Assembly: GCA_900547415.1 (NCBI GenBank)
Contig: URGS01000002.1
Location: forward strand, 1-64,000
Source: an uncultured Phascolarctobacterium sp.
GTDB taxonomy: Bacteria > Bacillota > Negativicutes > Acidaminococcales > Acidaminococcaceae
Direction: 5' to 3'
DNA length: 64,000 nt
How positions within the stretch are numbered: the first letter of the stretch is position 1; every line of letters starts with the position of its first letter. The translations under genes and the position numbers were made by a program. The notes under the pieces are model-generated. The model made no database searches, was not told the DNA's origin, and worked only from the letters and a program-made list of their open reading frames with translations. Below, piece after piece: positions 26,854-36,038 of the stretch.

Positions 26854-27550
26854 ACCGAAGATTCTTGTGGTTGAGGACGACCCGGCCATTGTTAATTTAA
26901 TTAGAACTACGCTCGATACTCAGAATTATCAGTATCACATTGCTAATAACGGTTCAGGTGCTTTACTGGGCGCTGTTTCCTATAATGCTGATGTAATGAT
27001 TCTTGATCTTGGTTTGCCTGATATGGATGGCGCGGACATTATCCGTAAGGTTCGTGGCTGGAGTAAGCTGCCCATCATCGTAGTCAGTGCTCGTAGTGAG
27101 GATCAGGATAAGGTTGATGCTCTTGACGCAGGTGCTGATGATTATCTGACTAAGCCCTTTAGCATTGATGAGTTTTTGGCCCGCCTGCGTGTGGCCTTGC
27201 GCCGTAGCAGGGCGGAAGAGGCAGCTGCTGATTCCGCCGCAGGACAGTACCACAATGGGGAGCTGACCATTGATTATGTGGCAGGCTGCGTCTTTATGGG
27301 TGAGGTGGAGATTCACCTTACTCCTATTGAGTACAAGCTGCTGTGTGTTTTGGCCAAGAATACGGGCAAGGTGCTGACTCATAATTATATCCTTAAGGAG
27401 GTTTGGGGCAGTGCCCTTGATTCTGATACCACCTCCTTAAGGGTGTTTATGGCAACACTGCGCAAAAAGATTGAGGGCAGAGCCAAGGATACAGATAATA
27501 AATACATTCAAACTCATATTGGAGTAGGCTATCGTATGTTGCGCCGCTAA
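26846..27550 (+). CDS. kdpE: Response regulator KdpE
   Basis: An OmpR/PhoB-family activator of 234 residues. The receiver domain has the acidic pocket (VVEDDPA), phospho-acceptor Asp in MILDLGLPDMDG, and KPF. The C-terminal winged helix includes LTPIEYKLLCVLAKNTGKVLTH and the recognition region TTSLRVFMATLRKKIE. It overlaps kdpD by 8 bases. It is the expected binder of the TTAACA boxes before kdpD and before the kdpF cluster. Confidence 0.95.
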   Translation: MYKPKILVVEDDPAIVNLIRTTLDTQNYQYHIANNGSGALLGAVSYNADVMILDLGLPDMDGADIIRKVRGWSKLPIIVVSARSEDQDKVDALDAGADDYLTKPFSIDEFLARLRVALRRSRAEEAAADSAAGQYHNGELTIDYVAGCVFMGEVEIHLTPIEYKLLCVLAKNTGKVLTHNYILKEVWGSALDSDTTSLRVFMATLRKKIEGRAKDTDNKYIQTHIGVGYRMLRR

Positions 27551-27560
27551 AGACAAGCAT

Positions 27561-27600
27561 AACGCTGTTCGTTCGTAAAGAATGGGCAGCGTTTTTCTTT
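27561..27600 (+). terminator. Terminator after kdpE
   Basis: AACGCTG pairs with CAGCGTT, with an inner GTTC/GAAT pairing, then TTTTTCTTTTT. It separates kdpDE from the pump operon. Confidence 0.75.
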
Positions 27601-27612
27601 TTCTACAAAATC

Positions 27613-27676
27613 TTAACATCAGCTTAACACGGAGCGGTAAATGTTAAGACGAACTTTATTACAAAACTGCTAAAAT
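27613..27676 (+). promoter_or_regulatory. kdpFABC promoter region with TTAACA boxes
   Basis: TTAACA at 27613-27618 and 27624-27629 is again 11 bases apart, and an inverted TGTTAAG lies at 27642-27648. A possible -10 is TAAAAT at 27671-27676. The likely regulator is KdpE. Confidence 0.55.
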
Positions 27677-27733
27677 AAACTATGCAATTAGAGATAATTG
27701 GCAATACTATTTGGAATGAGGAGGAGATATACC

Positions 27734-27832
27734 ATGATGGATATCTTGATGATATTAACTATTGTTGGTTGTGTTGCATTAGTTTTTCTCCTGTTGCATT
27801 GGTGCACGGAGCAAGTAGACAGTGATGAGTAA
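27734..27832 (+). CDS. Small membrane protein at the head of the kdp pump operon (32 residues)
   Basis: A short frame beginning MMDILMILTIVG, with a single membrane helix and an acidic tail (CTEQVDSDE). GAGGAGGAGAT 5 bases before the ATG is an excellent ribosome site. It stops 12 bases before kdpF, and its stop is followed at once by the kdpF ribosome site, so it belongs to the operon. It is not KdpF, which is the next gene. It may be an extra accessory peptide of the pump; the function is unknown. Confidence 0.7.
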   Translation: MMDILMILTIVGCVALVFLLLHWCTEQVDSDE

Positions 27833-27844
27833 GGAGAAAGAAAA

Positions 27845-27922
27845 ATGTTAGTACTTGAAGGTATTGTTTTGGCTTTGGGCATGTATCTAGTTTATGCGTT
27901 GGCACATCCCGAAAGATTTTAA
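27845..27922 (+). CDS. kdpF: K+-transporting ATPase subunit F
   Basis: A 25-residue single-helix peptide. The segment YLVYALAHPERF matches the conserved end of KdpF, which stabilises the KdpABC complex in the membrane. AAGGAGAAAG precedes the ATG and kdpA follows after 22 bases. Confidence 0.85.
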   Translation: MLVLEGIVLALGMYLVYALAHPERF

Positions 27923-27944
27923 AAAAGGATAGGAGGATGATTTT

Positions 27945-29720
27945 ATGCTACAACTGATATTGACCATAATCCTCTATCTGATTATGGTTGTTCCTGTTGG
28001 TTTTTATGTTTACAAGATAGCAACCAATAAGCCCACGCTTATGGATCCTATCTTTGACCGTCTTGATGGCCTTATCTACAAGGTTAGTGGTATTGATCCT
28101 GAGGAGGGTATGAGCTGGAAAAAATATGCTGCCGCTCTTTTAGGAACTAACTGTGTAATGATGCTAATTGGTTACGCTATCCTGCGTCTCCAAAGCATTG
28201 ACTTCTTTAACCCCAATGGTATTGGTGCAATGGAGGAATCACTTTCCTTTAACACCATTATCAGCTTTATGACTAATACAAACCTGCAGCACTATTCCGG
28301 TGAGTCTGGTTTGTCCTATTTGTCCCAAATGCTGGTCATCATCTTTATGATGTTCGTTTCCGCATCTAGCGGCTATGCAGCCTGCATTGCCTTTATTCGT
28401 GGCATTGTTGGTAGCCGCAAGGAGGACGTTGGTAACTTCTTTGTTGATATGGTACGCATTACTACCCGCGTGCTGATGCCCTTTTCCATTGTTGGTGGCT
28501 TACTTCTGGTATGGCAGGGCGTTCCGCAAAACTTCTCTCCTAACGTAGTAGTTGATACCTTAGAGGGTGGCAAGCAGATTATTGCCATGGGTCCTGTAGC
28601 GGCGCTTGAGATTATTAAGCACTTAGGTACTAACGGCGGTGGCTATATTGGTGCCAACTCTTCTACACCTATTGAAAACCCCACTATTATCAGTAATCTG
28701 ATTGAGCTTTATTCCATGATGCTGTTCCCTGGTGCCTGCGTAATTACCTTTGGTAAGATGGTGCAGGATCGTAACGAAGCAAGAGCACTGGCTGTTGAAG
28801 AAGGCGCTGCTCCTGCCGATATGGCTACAAGAAAGGGTGCTCACAGCAGTATGACTGCTTGGATGTATGGTCGTGAGGGCCGTAGCGTTTTTGCAGCAAT
28901 GGGTATTTTGTTCGTATTAGGCTTAAGCCTGTGCTTCTGGGCTGAAAGTCAGGGTAATCCGCTGTTGGCAAATGCAGGTCTGAGCCAATCCATGGGCAGT
29001 ATGGAGGGCAAGGAAGTTCGATTCGGTATTGCTCAATCTGCAATGTTTACTACTACAACTACTTCCTTTACTACTGGTACTGTTAATAATATGCATGATA
29101 CCTTAACTCCTTTGGGCGGTATGGTGCCCCTGCTGTATATGATGCTGAACGTAGTATTTGGCGGTAAGGGCGTTGGCCTGATGAACATGATTATGTACGT
29201 TATCTTAGCTGTATTCATCTGCGGCCTGATGATTGGCCGTACTCCTGAATACCTCGGCAAAAAAATTGAAGGCCGTGAAATGAAGCTGACAGCACTGTGC
29301 ATTATCATTCATCCGCTTTTGATTCTCTCCTTCTCTGCTTTGGCAGTTGCGACTGAAGGCGGTCTGGCAGGTCTGACCAATCCTGGCTTCCATGGCTTGT
29401 CCCAGATTCTGTATGAATACTCCTCTTCTGCTGCTAACAACGGCTCCGGCTTTGAAGGTTTGGCAGATAACACTGTATTCTGGAACGTAACCACAGGTCT
29501 GGTAATGTTCTTTGGCAGATTCCTTTCCATTATTATTCAATTAGCTATTGCAGGCTCCCTGATGAAGAAATGCTTTGTTAATTCTTCCTCCGGTACTCTG
29601 CATACCGATAATTTCGCATTTTCCGTAATTCTGGTATTTGTAGTATACATCTTTGCTGCACTTACCTTCTTCCCGGCGCTGGCTCTCGGTCCTATTGCTG
29701 AGCACCTGATGCTGTGGTAA
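27945..29720 (+). CDS. kdpA: K+-transporting ATPase subunit A
   Basis: The K+-binding, channel-like subunit of the KdpFABC pump (591 residues, with about ten membrane helices). Selectivity-filter-like loops are recognisable, for example TNTNLQHYSGE, LGTNGGGYIGANSSTPIENPT, TTTTSFTTGTVNNMHDTLTPLGG and SSAANNGSGFEG. GGAGGATG precedes the ATG. The length is slightly above the E. coli protein (557). Confidence 0.97.
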   Translation: MLQLILTIILYLIMVVPVGFYVYKIATNKPTLMDPIFDRLDGLIYKVSGIDPEEGMSWKKYAAALLGTNCVMMLIGYAILRLQSIDFFNPNGIGAMEESLSFNTIISFMTNTNLQHYSGESGLSYLSQMLVIIFMMFVSASSGYAACIAFIRGIVGSRKEDVGNFFVDMVRITTRVLMPFSIVGGLLLVWQGVPQNFSPNVVVDTLEGGKQIIAMGPVAALEIIKHLGTNGGGYIGANSSTPIENPTIISNLIELYSMMLFPGACVITFGKMVQDRNEARALAVEEGAAPADMATRKGAHSSMTAWMYGREGRSVFAAMGILFVLGLSLCFWAESQGNPLLANAGLSQSMGSMEGKEVRFGIAQSAMFTTTTTSFTTGTVNNMHDTLTPLGGMVPLLYMMLNVVFGGKGVGLMNMIMYVILAVFICGLMIGRTPEYLGKKIEGREMKLTALCIIIHPLLILSFSALAVATEGGLAGLTNPGFHGLSQILYEYSSSAANNGSGFEGLADNTVFWNVTTGLVMFFGRFLSIIIQLAIAGSLMKKCFVNSSSGTLHTDNFAFSVILVFVVYIFAALTFFPALALGPIAEHLMLW

Positions 29721-29735
29721 TAAGGAGGCCTTGAT

Positions 29736-31790
29736 ATGAGTAAGAAAAATCAAAAGCTGATTACTAATGACATACTGCGTCAGGCAGTAATCGGCTCCTT
29801 TACTAAATTAAATCCCGCCTACATGATGAAGAACCCCGTTATGTTCGTTGTTGAAATCGGCTTTTTCATCACTTTGGCTCTGAGCTTCTGCCCGAGCCTC
29901 TTTGGTGAGGTGGGTGACGAACCTGGTCTGCGTACCTATAACGCTATTATTAGCGTCGTACTCTTTGTTACTGTACTCTTCGCTAACTTTGCAGAGTCCG
30001 TAGCAGAAGGCAGAGGTAAGGCGCAGGCTGCAAGCTTGAAGAAAACCCAAAAGGATACTCAGGCCTGCTTAGTGGCTGAGGATGGTGTTGAAACCATAGT
30101 TATGTCCAGCGAACTGAGAAAGGGCGATGTAGTTCTGGTAACGGCTGGCGAAGTTATTCCTGGTGATGGTGAAGTTATAGAAGGTGTGGCTTCTGTTGAT
30201 GAATCTGCTATTACCGGTGAATCAGCTCCTGTAGTACGTGAATCCGGCGGCGATTTCTGTTCTGTAACAGGTGGTACTACGGTAGTATCTGACTGGCTGA
30301 AGATTCGTATTACTTCTGAGCCTGGCAATAGTTTTCTTGACAGAATGATAAAGTTAGTTGAAGGTGCTTCTCGAAAAAAAACGCCTAATGAGATAGCTCT
30401 AAACACACTGCTTGTTTCTTTAACTATTATTTTTCTGATTGTTATCGTTACCTTGTATCCTATTAGTTTATATTCCGGTGTACATCTGCAAACTTCAACG
30501 CTTATTGCCTTAGCGGTATGCTTGATTCCTACTACTATTGGCGGTTTGCTTTCAGCTATTGGTATTGCTGGTATGGATCGTGTTACCCGCTTCAATGTTA
30601 TTGCCATGAGCGGTAAAGCTGTAGAGGCTTGCGGTGATGTGGATACTATGATTTTAGATAAGACTGGTACTATTACCTACGGTAATCGTTTAGCCTCTGA
30701 CTTTTATAATGTGGGCAATGCTCAGCTCAGCGAACTTATCAGTTGTGCAGCTATGACAAGTTTGCATGATACTACTCCTGAGGGTAAATCAACTCTGGAA
30801 CTTGCTAGTCGTTTGGGATATACAAGTAAAGATGTTTCTGGCGCAGAGTACGTGCCATTCACTGCACAAACCAGAATGAGCGGCGTAAATCTGCCTGATG
30901 GCACGAGACTACGCAAAGGTTCAGCTGATGCGGTAGAGCGTTATGTGAAAGCTCAAGGAGGCAGGATTCCCGCTGACTTACATGAACAGGTTGAAAAAAT
31001 CGCTAATTTAGGCGGTACACCTTTGGTTGTCAGCAGAGATGCTGAAATTCTTGGCGTAATATACCTGAAAGATACTGTTAAGCCTGGTATGGCAGAACGT
31101 TTTGAACGTTTGCGCAGCATTGGAATCAAAACCATTATGTGTACGGGAGACAACCCTCTTACAGCTGCAACTATTGCAAAAGAAGCTGGTGTAGACGGCT
31201 TTATTGCTGAGTGCAAACCTGAGGATAAGATTGCTGTTATCAAAAAAGAGCAGTCCGAAGGTAAGATTGTTGCTATGACTGGTGATGGTACTAACGATGC
31301 TCCTGCTTTGGCTCAGGCTAATGTTGGTTTGGCTATGAACAGTGGTACTACAGCTGCCAAAGAAGCAGCCAATATGGTTGATTTGGATTCTGATCCGACT
31401 AAGATTTTAGAGGTAGTGGAGATTGGTAAACAGCTTTTGATTACACGTGGCAGTTTGACAACCTTTTCCATTGCTAACGATATTGCCAAATATTTTGCGA
31501 TTATCCCGGCAATGTTTATGATGGCAATTCCTGAACTGGGAATTTTGAATATTATGGACTTAGCAACTCCATATAGTTCGATTTTATCGGCACTGATTTT
31601 TAATGCCATTATTATTCCTTGCCTGATTCCTATAGCAATGAAAGGGGTGGAATATAAGCCTATGTCTTCTGGAAAAATGTTGGCTAGAAATATTATGATA
31701 TATGGCGTTGGTGGCGTAATCACTCCGTTTATAGGTATTAAGCTTATTGATATGCTGATTTATCCCTTGCTGAGTGTTTTAGGTTTATAA
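29736..31790 (+). CDS. kdpB: K+-transporting ATPase subunit B
   Basis: The P-type ATPase catalytic subunit, 684 residues. ITGESAPV is the actuator TGES loop; DKTGTITYGN carries the phosphorylated Asp; MTGDGTNDAPALAQANVG is the hinge motif. GGTPLVV and KDTVKPGMAERF belong to the nucleotide-binding and P domains. It couples ATP hydrolysis to K+ transfer through KdpA. AAGGAGG lies before the ATG, 15 bases after kdpA. Confidence 0.97.
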   Translation: MSKKNQKLITNDILRQAVIGSFTKLNPAYMMKNPVMFVVEIGFFITLALSFCPSLFGEVGDEPGLRTYNAIISVVLFVTVLFANFAESVAEGRGKAQAASLKKTQKDTQACLVAEDGVETIVMSSELRKGDVVLVTAGEVIPGDGEVIEGVASVDESAITGESAPVVRESGGDFCSVTGGTTVVSDWLKIRITSEPGNSFLDRMIKLVEGASRKKTPNEIALNTLLVSLTIIFLIVIVTLYPISLYSGVHLQTSTLIALAVCLIPTTIGGLLSAIGIAGMDRVTRFNVIAMSGKAVEACGDVDTMILDKTGTITYGNRLASDFYNVGNAQLSELISCAAMTSLHDTTPEGKSTLELASRLGYTSKDVSGAEYVPFTAQTRMSGVNLPDGTRLRKGSADAVERYVKAQGGRIPADLHEQVEKIANLGGTPLVVSRDAEILGVIYLKDTVKPGMAERFERLRSIGIKTIMCTGDNPLTAATIAKEAGVDGFIAECKPEDKIAVIKKEQSEGKIVAMTGDGTNDAPALAQANVGLAMNSGTTAAKEAANMVDLDSDPTKILEVVEIGKQLLITRGSLTTFSIANDIAKYFAIIPAMFMMAIPELGILNIMDLATPYSSILSALIFNAIIIPCLIPIAMKGVEYKPMSSGKMLARNIMIYGVGGVITPFIGIKLIDMLIYPLLSVLGL

Positions 31791-31806
31791 AGGGAGGATT
31801 TTAATT

Positions 31807-32460
31807 ATGAAACGTACTGAGGATAACTTTTTCAGTTTATCGCGTCAGGCAATAATATCTACAGTTTGTCTGATGGTGCTTTGCGGTTTGATTTTTCCTT
31901 GTCTGATGACGGGTTTGGCTAATGTTTTATTTCCAGCTCAGGCTAGCGGCAGCCTGATTAAATATCAGGGCAAGCCTATTGGTGCGGAATATGTTGGACA
32001 AGAGTTTACTAAAGACTACTTTATGTGGAGTCGTCCTTCTGCTTATCATTATAACGTGTATGTTGAAAAAGCAGATGGTAGCAAAGTTTACAATGATGGC
32101 TCAGACTTTGCAGGTCTTAGCTCTGGTTCCAATAACTATGCTCCCACTAATCCTGCTTTAGTAGAGCGTGTAAAAAATGATATGCAGAAATTCCTAATTG
32201 CCAACCCCCATCTTAGTGCTGCTGATATTCCTACGGACCTTTTGACTGCTTCCGGCTCTGGTTTGGACCCTCATATTTCTCCCGAGTCAGCAACTGTACA
32301 GATTCCTAGAATTGTTGCTGCTTCCGGCTTGAGCAAAGCTCAAGTAGAAAAAATTGTTGCCGAAAATACTGATGAGAATGTTTTAGGGGTGTTTGGCGAA
32401 AGAGTTGTCAATGTATTAAAGGTTAATGCTGCTATTGCTGAAAAATTACAAGTTAAATGA
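31807..32460 (+). CDS. kdpC: K+-transporting ATPase subunit C
   Basis: One N-terminal membrane helix (residues about 15-38) and an extracytoplasmic domain, 217 residues in all. Family blocks GQEFTKDYFMWSRPSAYHYN, SGLDPHISPESATVQIPRIV and LGVFGERVVNVLKVN are present. KdpC is thought to raise the ATP affinity of KdpB. AGGGAGGA precedes the ATG. No clear terminator follows. Confidence 0.95.
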   Translation: MKRTEDNFFSLSRQAIISTVCLMVLCGLIFPCLMTGLANVLFPAQASGSLIKYQGKPIGAEYVGQEFTKDYFMWSRPSAYHYNVYVEKADGSKVYNDGSDFAGLSSGSNNYAPTNPALVERVKNDMQKFLIANPHLSAADIPTDLLTASGSGLDPHISPESATVQIPRIVAASGLSKAQVEKIVAENTDENVLGVFGERVVNVLKVNAAIAEKLQVK

Positions 32461-32605
32461 TGAAATACTTTATGGATAATTAGGCTCTACCTATATAGAA
32501 ATGTGTTGGAGCTAATGATTCTGATTTAACATCATTATTAAAGCCTTACTGTGAAGATTGATTTTAAAAATAAGACTTGGTTGGAAAACAATAGAAAGGG
32601 TGCCT

Positions 32606-34486
32606 ATGTTAAAAAAATGCTTACAAATACTGCTATTTATAATTCTATTGCTTTCTCTGTCATCAATAGCTGTTGCAAAGGAAAAGACTACAGTTATCTT
32701 TGGTGATGCAGGTTGGGATAGCGTTAAATTTCATAACGCTGTGGCCGGTTTTATTGCCGAATCAGCCTATGATATTAAGCCTAAAACTATAAGTGGTTCC
32801 AGTGCTATCGTCGAGGCTTCGTTAGTACGTGGCGACGTCGATGTTAATATGGAGCTATGGACGGACAATGTTCCATCTTATCCCAAGGATAAAGCTACAG
32901 GACGGTTGATTGAACTTAGTGTTAATTTTGATGATAATCGCCAGGGACTTTATGTTCCTCGTTACCTTGTAGAAGGTGATGAAAGCAGAGGTATTAAGGC
33001 TTTGGCTCCCGATTTGAAAACAGTAAAGGATTTAAAGCGTTACGCCCATCTTTTTGCCAATTCCGAAAATGCTGCTAAAGGTCGTCTTTATGGAGCTGTT
33101 CCAGGTTGGGCTGTTGACGAAGTACTTTACAAAAAATATGAAGCTTACGGTCTGAACGAAAATTTTACTTATTTCCGTTCAGGCAGTGAGGCTGCCTTAA
33201 ATAGTGCTTTTCTGGCAGCTTATACCAAGGGAGAACCAATTGTAGGCTATAATTACGAACCTACATGGCTCACTGGAAAGCTGGATTTAATCTTGTTGCA
33301 GGATAAACCTTATAATGAAAAAGATTTTTTACGTGGTCTTACAGAAGCTAGGGCGGTTCCTGTACTTGTTGTGGCTAACAGACAGCTTTTGGATAAAGCT
33401 CCTGAATTTGCAGAATTTCTGAAAAAATATCATACATCCAGTGCTTTGACTGCAGAAGCCCTTGCTTATATTTCTGATACAAAATGCAGTTATGATGAGG
33501 CAGCACGTTGGTTTTTAAACAAACATCCTGAGCTTTTGGCTCAATGGCTGCCAGAAGATAAATTGGCCGTAGTTGAGCAGGATTTGCAAGGTAATGAGGA
33601 TAAGAAAAGCAATTGGCTTTTGACATTTCCAGAGGAAATGCAAATAGATTTAACAAAGCCTATTGATGATTTTTTTAGATATATAAATACTGCCTATGGT
33701 AACTTTTTCGATGTAGTGAAAAAAATACTTACTGGTGGGATCAATACTATAGAAAGAATTTTAAATATCATTCCATGGTGGATGACGATTATTGGAGTTG
33801 CCTTTGTAAGCAAAAAGCTGACAGGACGCATTATGAGTGCAGTTCTTTATGCTTTGGGATTTTTGACCATTGGTGTATTTGGCTATTGGCAGATGATGAA
33901 TGAGACTTTGGCTATTGTTATTTCCTCGGTTCTTTTGTCGCTATTTATTGGTTTGCCGCTTGGTATTCTGGTTTCTATCAGTTCGCTGGCAAACAAGCTG
34001 ATGACGCCGCTGCTGGATGCAATGCAGACTATGCCGACCTTTGTCTATATGATTCCTGCTGTAATGTTGCTTGGTCCTGGTAAAGTGCCTGCAGTGCTGG
34101 CAACTGTGGTCTACGCTGTAGTTCCAGTTATACGTCTGACAAGCCATGGTATACGTCAGGTTGACCCTGATATTGTAGAAGCTTCCAACTCTTTTGGCGC
34201 AACTCGTTGGCAGACCCTTTTCAAAGTGCAAATTCCTCAGGCTTTGCCGACAATTATGACTGGTGTGAACCAAACTATGATGATGGCTGTAGCCATGGTC
34301 GTAACCTGTGCTATGATAGGTGCCAATGGTTTAGGCATGGAGGTGCTTATTGCCATAAATAGGACTGAATCTGGACGTGGCTTTATTGCAGGTATCTCAA
34401 TCGTAATTATAGCCATTGTTATTGACAGACTGACACAAAGTTTAGTCAAATCTGAAAAAAATCCAGTAATAAGTAAAAAAGATTAG
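32606..34486 (+). CDS. Glycine betaine/proline-type ABC transporter: substrate-binding domain fused to permease
   Basis: A 626-residue fusion. A signal peptide (MLKKCLQILLFIILLLSLSS region) leads to a glycine betaine-type binding domain (OpuAC-like, about residues 25-340; GDAGWDSVKFHNAVAGFI, MELWTDN, GAVPGWAVDE). A ProW-like permease with about six membrane helices follows (residues 400-620; EAA loop VEASNSFGATRWQTLFKVQIPQALP). The binding domain precedes the permease, opposite to the permease-first order of Lactococcus OpuABC. The start is the ATG at 32606; a longer frame would add residues before the signal peptide. The ATPase follows 99 bases later. Confidence 0.88.
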   Translation: MLKKCLQILLFIILLLSLSSIAVAKEKTTVIFGDAGWDSVKFHNAVAGFIAESAYDIKPKTISGSSAIVEASLVRGDVDVNMELWTDNVPSYPKDKATGRLIELSVNFDDNRQGLYVPRYLVEGDESRGIKALAPDLKTVKDLKRYAHLFANSENAAKGRLYGAVPGWAVDEVLYKKYEAYGLNENFTYFRSGSEAALNSAFLAAYTKGEPIVGYNYEPTWLTGKLDLILLQDKPYNEKDFLRGLTEARAVPVLVVANRQLLDKAPEFAEFLKKYHTSSALTAEALAYISDTKCSYDEAARWFLNKHPELLAQWLPEDKLAVVEQDLQGNEDKKSNWLLTFPEEMQIDLTKPIDDFFRYINTAYGNFFDVVKKILTGGINTIERILNIIPWWMTIIGVAFVSKKLTGRIMSAVLYALGFLTIGVFGYWQMMNETLAIVISSVLLSLFIGLPLGILVSISSLANKLMTPLLDAMQTMPTFVYMIPAVMLLGPGKVPAVLATVVYAVVPVIRLTSHGIRQVDPDIVEASNSFGATRWQTLFKVQIPQALPTIMTGVNQTMMMAVAMVVTCAMIGANGLGMEVLIAINRTESGRGFIAGISIVIIAIVIDRLTQSLVKSEKNPVISKKD

Positions 34487-34508
34487 GATAAGATACTATT
34501 GGGAAAAA

Positions 34509-34550
34509 CTAGAAACTATACTGCAATAATATTGTAAGTATGGTTTCTAG
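34509..34550 (+). other. Intercistronic hairpin between permease and ATPase genes
   Basis: Arms CTAGAAACTATACT and AGTATGGTTTCTAG pair with one G-U and a 14-base loop. No T run follows, so it is more likely an mRNA stability or processing element than a terminator. Confidence 0.55.
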
Positions 34551-34585
34551 GAAGCATGGTACGTATTATACAAGGGGAAATAAAT

Positions 34586-35785
34586 ATGACTACACCTATT
34601 GTAAAAGTAGAAAATTTATACAAACTTTTTATTCCTTTGGAATGCAGACATAATGAGGAAAAAGCTTTAAATATGCTCAAGCAGGGTTTTTCACGTTTGC
34701 GTGTCATGGAAGAAACAGGCATAACAGCAGGTTTAGCAGACATTAGTTTCGAGGTTCAAAAAGGCGAAATATTTGTTCTTATAGGTATGTCAGGCAGTGG
34801 AAAATCTACACTTATACGTTGCTTGAATTTGTTGAATGTACCTGCTTGCGGCAAAATTTTTGTTAATGATACCGATATTACAAAATACAGTAGTCGTGAA
34901 CTGGAGCAGTTGCGTCGTAATAATATCGCCATGGTTTTCCAAAATTTTGGTCTGATGAACAATAGAAATGTTCTAGAAAATATCAGCTATGGTTTAGAAA
35001 TACGGGGCGTATCTGCCAAAGAACGTAGAATCAAGGCTTTGGAAATGCTAGAGATGGTGGGGCTTAATGGTTGGGAAAACAGCAGCGTTGACAGTTTGTC
35101 CGGTGGTATGAAGCAGCGTGTAGGCATAGCTAGAGCTTTGGCTAATGATCCTGATATTCTGCTTATGGACGAGGCGTTTTCTGCTTTGGATCCTCTTGTT
35201 CGCAGTGATTTGCAGTTTGAATTATTGCGTATCCAAAAGAAAATGGGTAAAACAATTATTTTCATTACTCACGATATCAATGAGGCTTTTCGTATTGGTA
35301 CACATGTGGGTATTCTCAAAGATGGACGTATGGTACAGATTGGAACTCCGGAAGAAATGCTTCTGCAACCTGCAAATGACTATGTACGTAATTTTATCAA
35401 TAACGCTGATTCCAGCAAGGTTTTTACGATACGCAGTATAATGAGCACTCCTAATTGTTTGGTACGCAGTAGTGATGGAGCGGCTCTAGCATTGCGTAAT
35501 ATGAAACTTAGCGGTGTATCTAGTGCATACGTAACCAATGACAAATTAGGATTTGAGGGAATAATTACTTTGGATGCTGCTATTAAGGTTCTTTCGGGCT
35601 ATACAACATTTGAGTTAGCAATCATACGGGATATTCCTGTTGTAAGTAACTGTAATGCCAAAATTTCCGATATTATGGATATTTCTGCAAAAACACCATT
35701 TCCTTTGCCTGTTTTAGATGATAACGGACTTTTCTGTGGTATAGTTACTAAGGCTTCAGTGATTTCGTCTATGATTCAGAGTTAG
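34586..35785 (+). CDS. Glycine betaine/proline-type ABC transporter ATP-binding protein
   Basis: A 399-residue ProV/OpuAA-like ATPase. The family N-terminus (VENLYKLF), Walker A GMSGSGKST, Q-loop VFQNFGLM, signature LSGGMKQRVGIARALA and Walker B ILLMDEAFSALDP are clear. The C-terminal 110 residues (from about 285) form paired CBS domains (FTIRSIMSTPNCLV), which in this family sense ionic strength or nucleotides. Start ATG 34586 with AAGGGGAA upstream. It works with the preceding fused binding/permease protein for osmolyte import. Confidence 0.92.
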   Translation: MTTPIVKVENLYKLFIPLECRHNEEKALNMLKQGFSRLRVMEETGITAGLADISFEVQKGEIFVLIGMSGSGKSTLIRCLNLLNVPACGKIFVNDTDITKYSSRELEQLRRNNIAMVFQNFGLMNNRNVLENISYGLEIRGVSAKERRIKALEMLEMVGLNGWENSSVDSLSGGMKQRVGIARALANDPDILLMDEAFSALDPLVRSDLQFELLRIQKKMGKTIIFITHDINEAFRIGTHVGILKDGRMVQIGTPEEMLLQPANDYVRNFINNADSSKVFTIRSIMSTPNCLVRSSDGAALALRNMKLSGVSSAYVTNDKLGFEGIITLDAAIKVLSGYTTFELAIIRDIPVVSNCNAKISDIMDISAKTPFPLPVLDDNGLFCGIVTKASVISSMIQS

Positions 35786-36038
35786 AAAAGTTGCTAGTAT
35801 GGCTTAAATGGTTGAAGCCTCATCACATTCTGCGTATGTGTAGAGCTGTTGTTGATGGATGTAGAAGTGTAAAATTTTTTGCGGTATTGCAAGTTACGTT
35901 CTTTGCTTACACATTTCCCTTGCAAATTATTCTGCTTATGATAAACTAATGATAATAATTTAATCTAAGGCTGTAGAAGGAGTTTTGCTTTTTGCAGCGA
36001 AATAAATAGATTAATATATTTTTTTTAAGGAGCAGATG

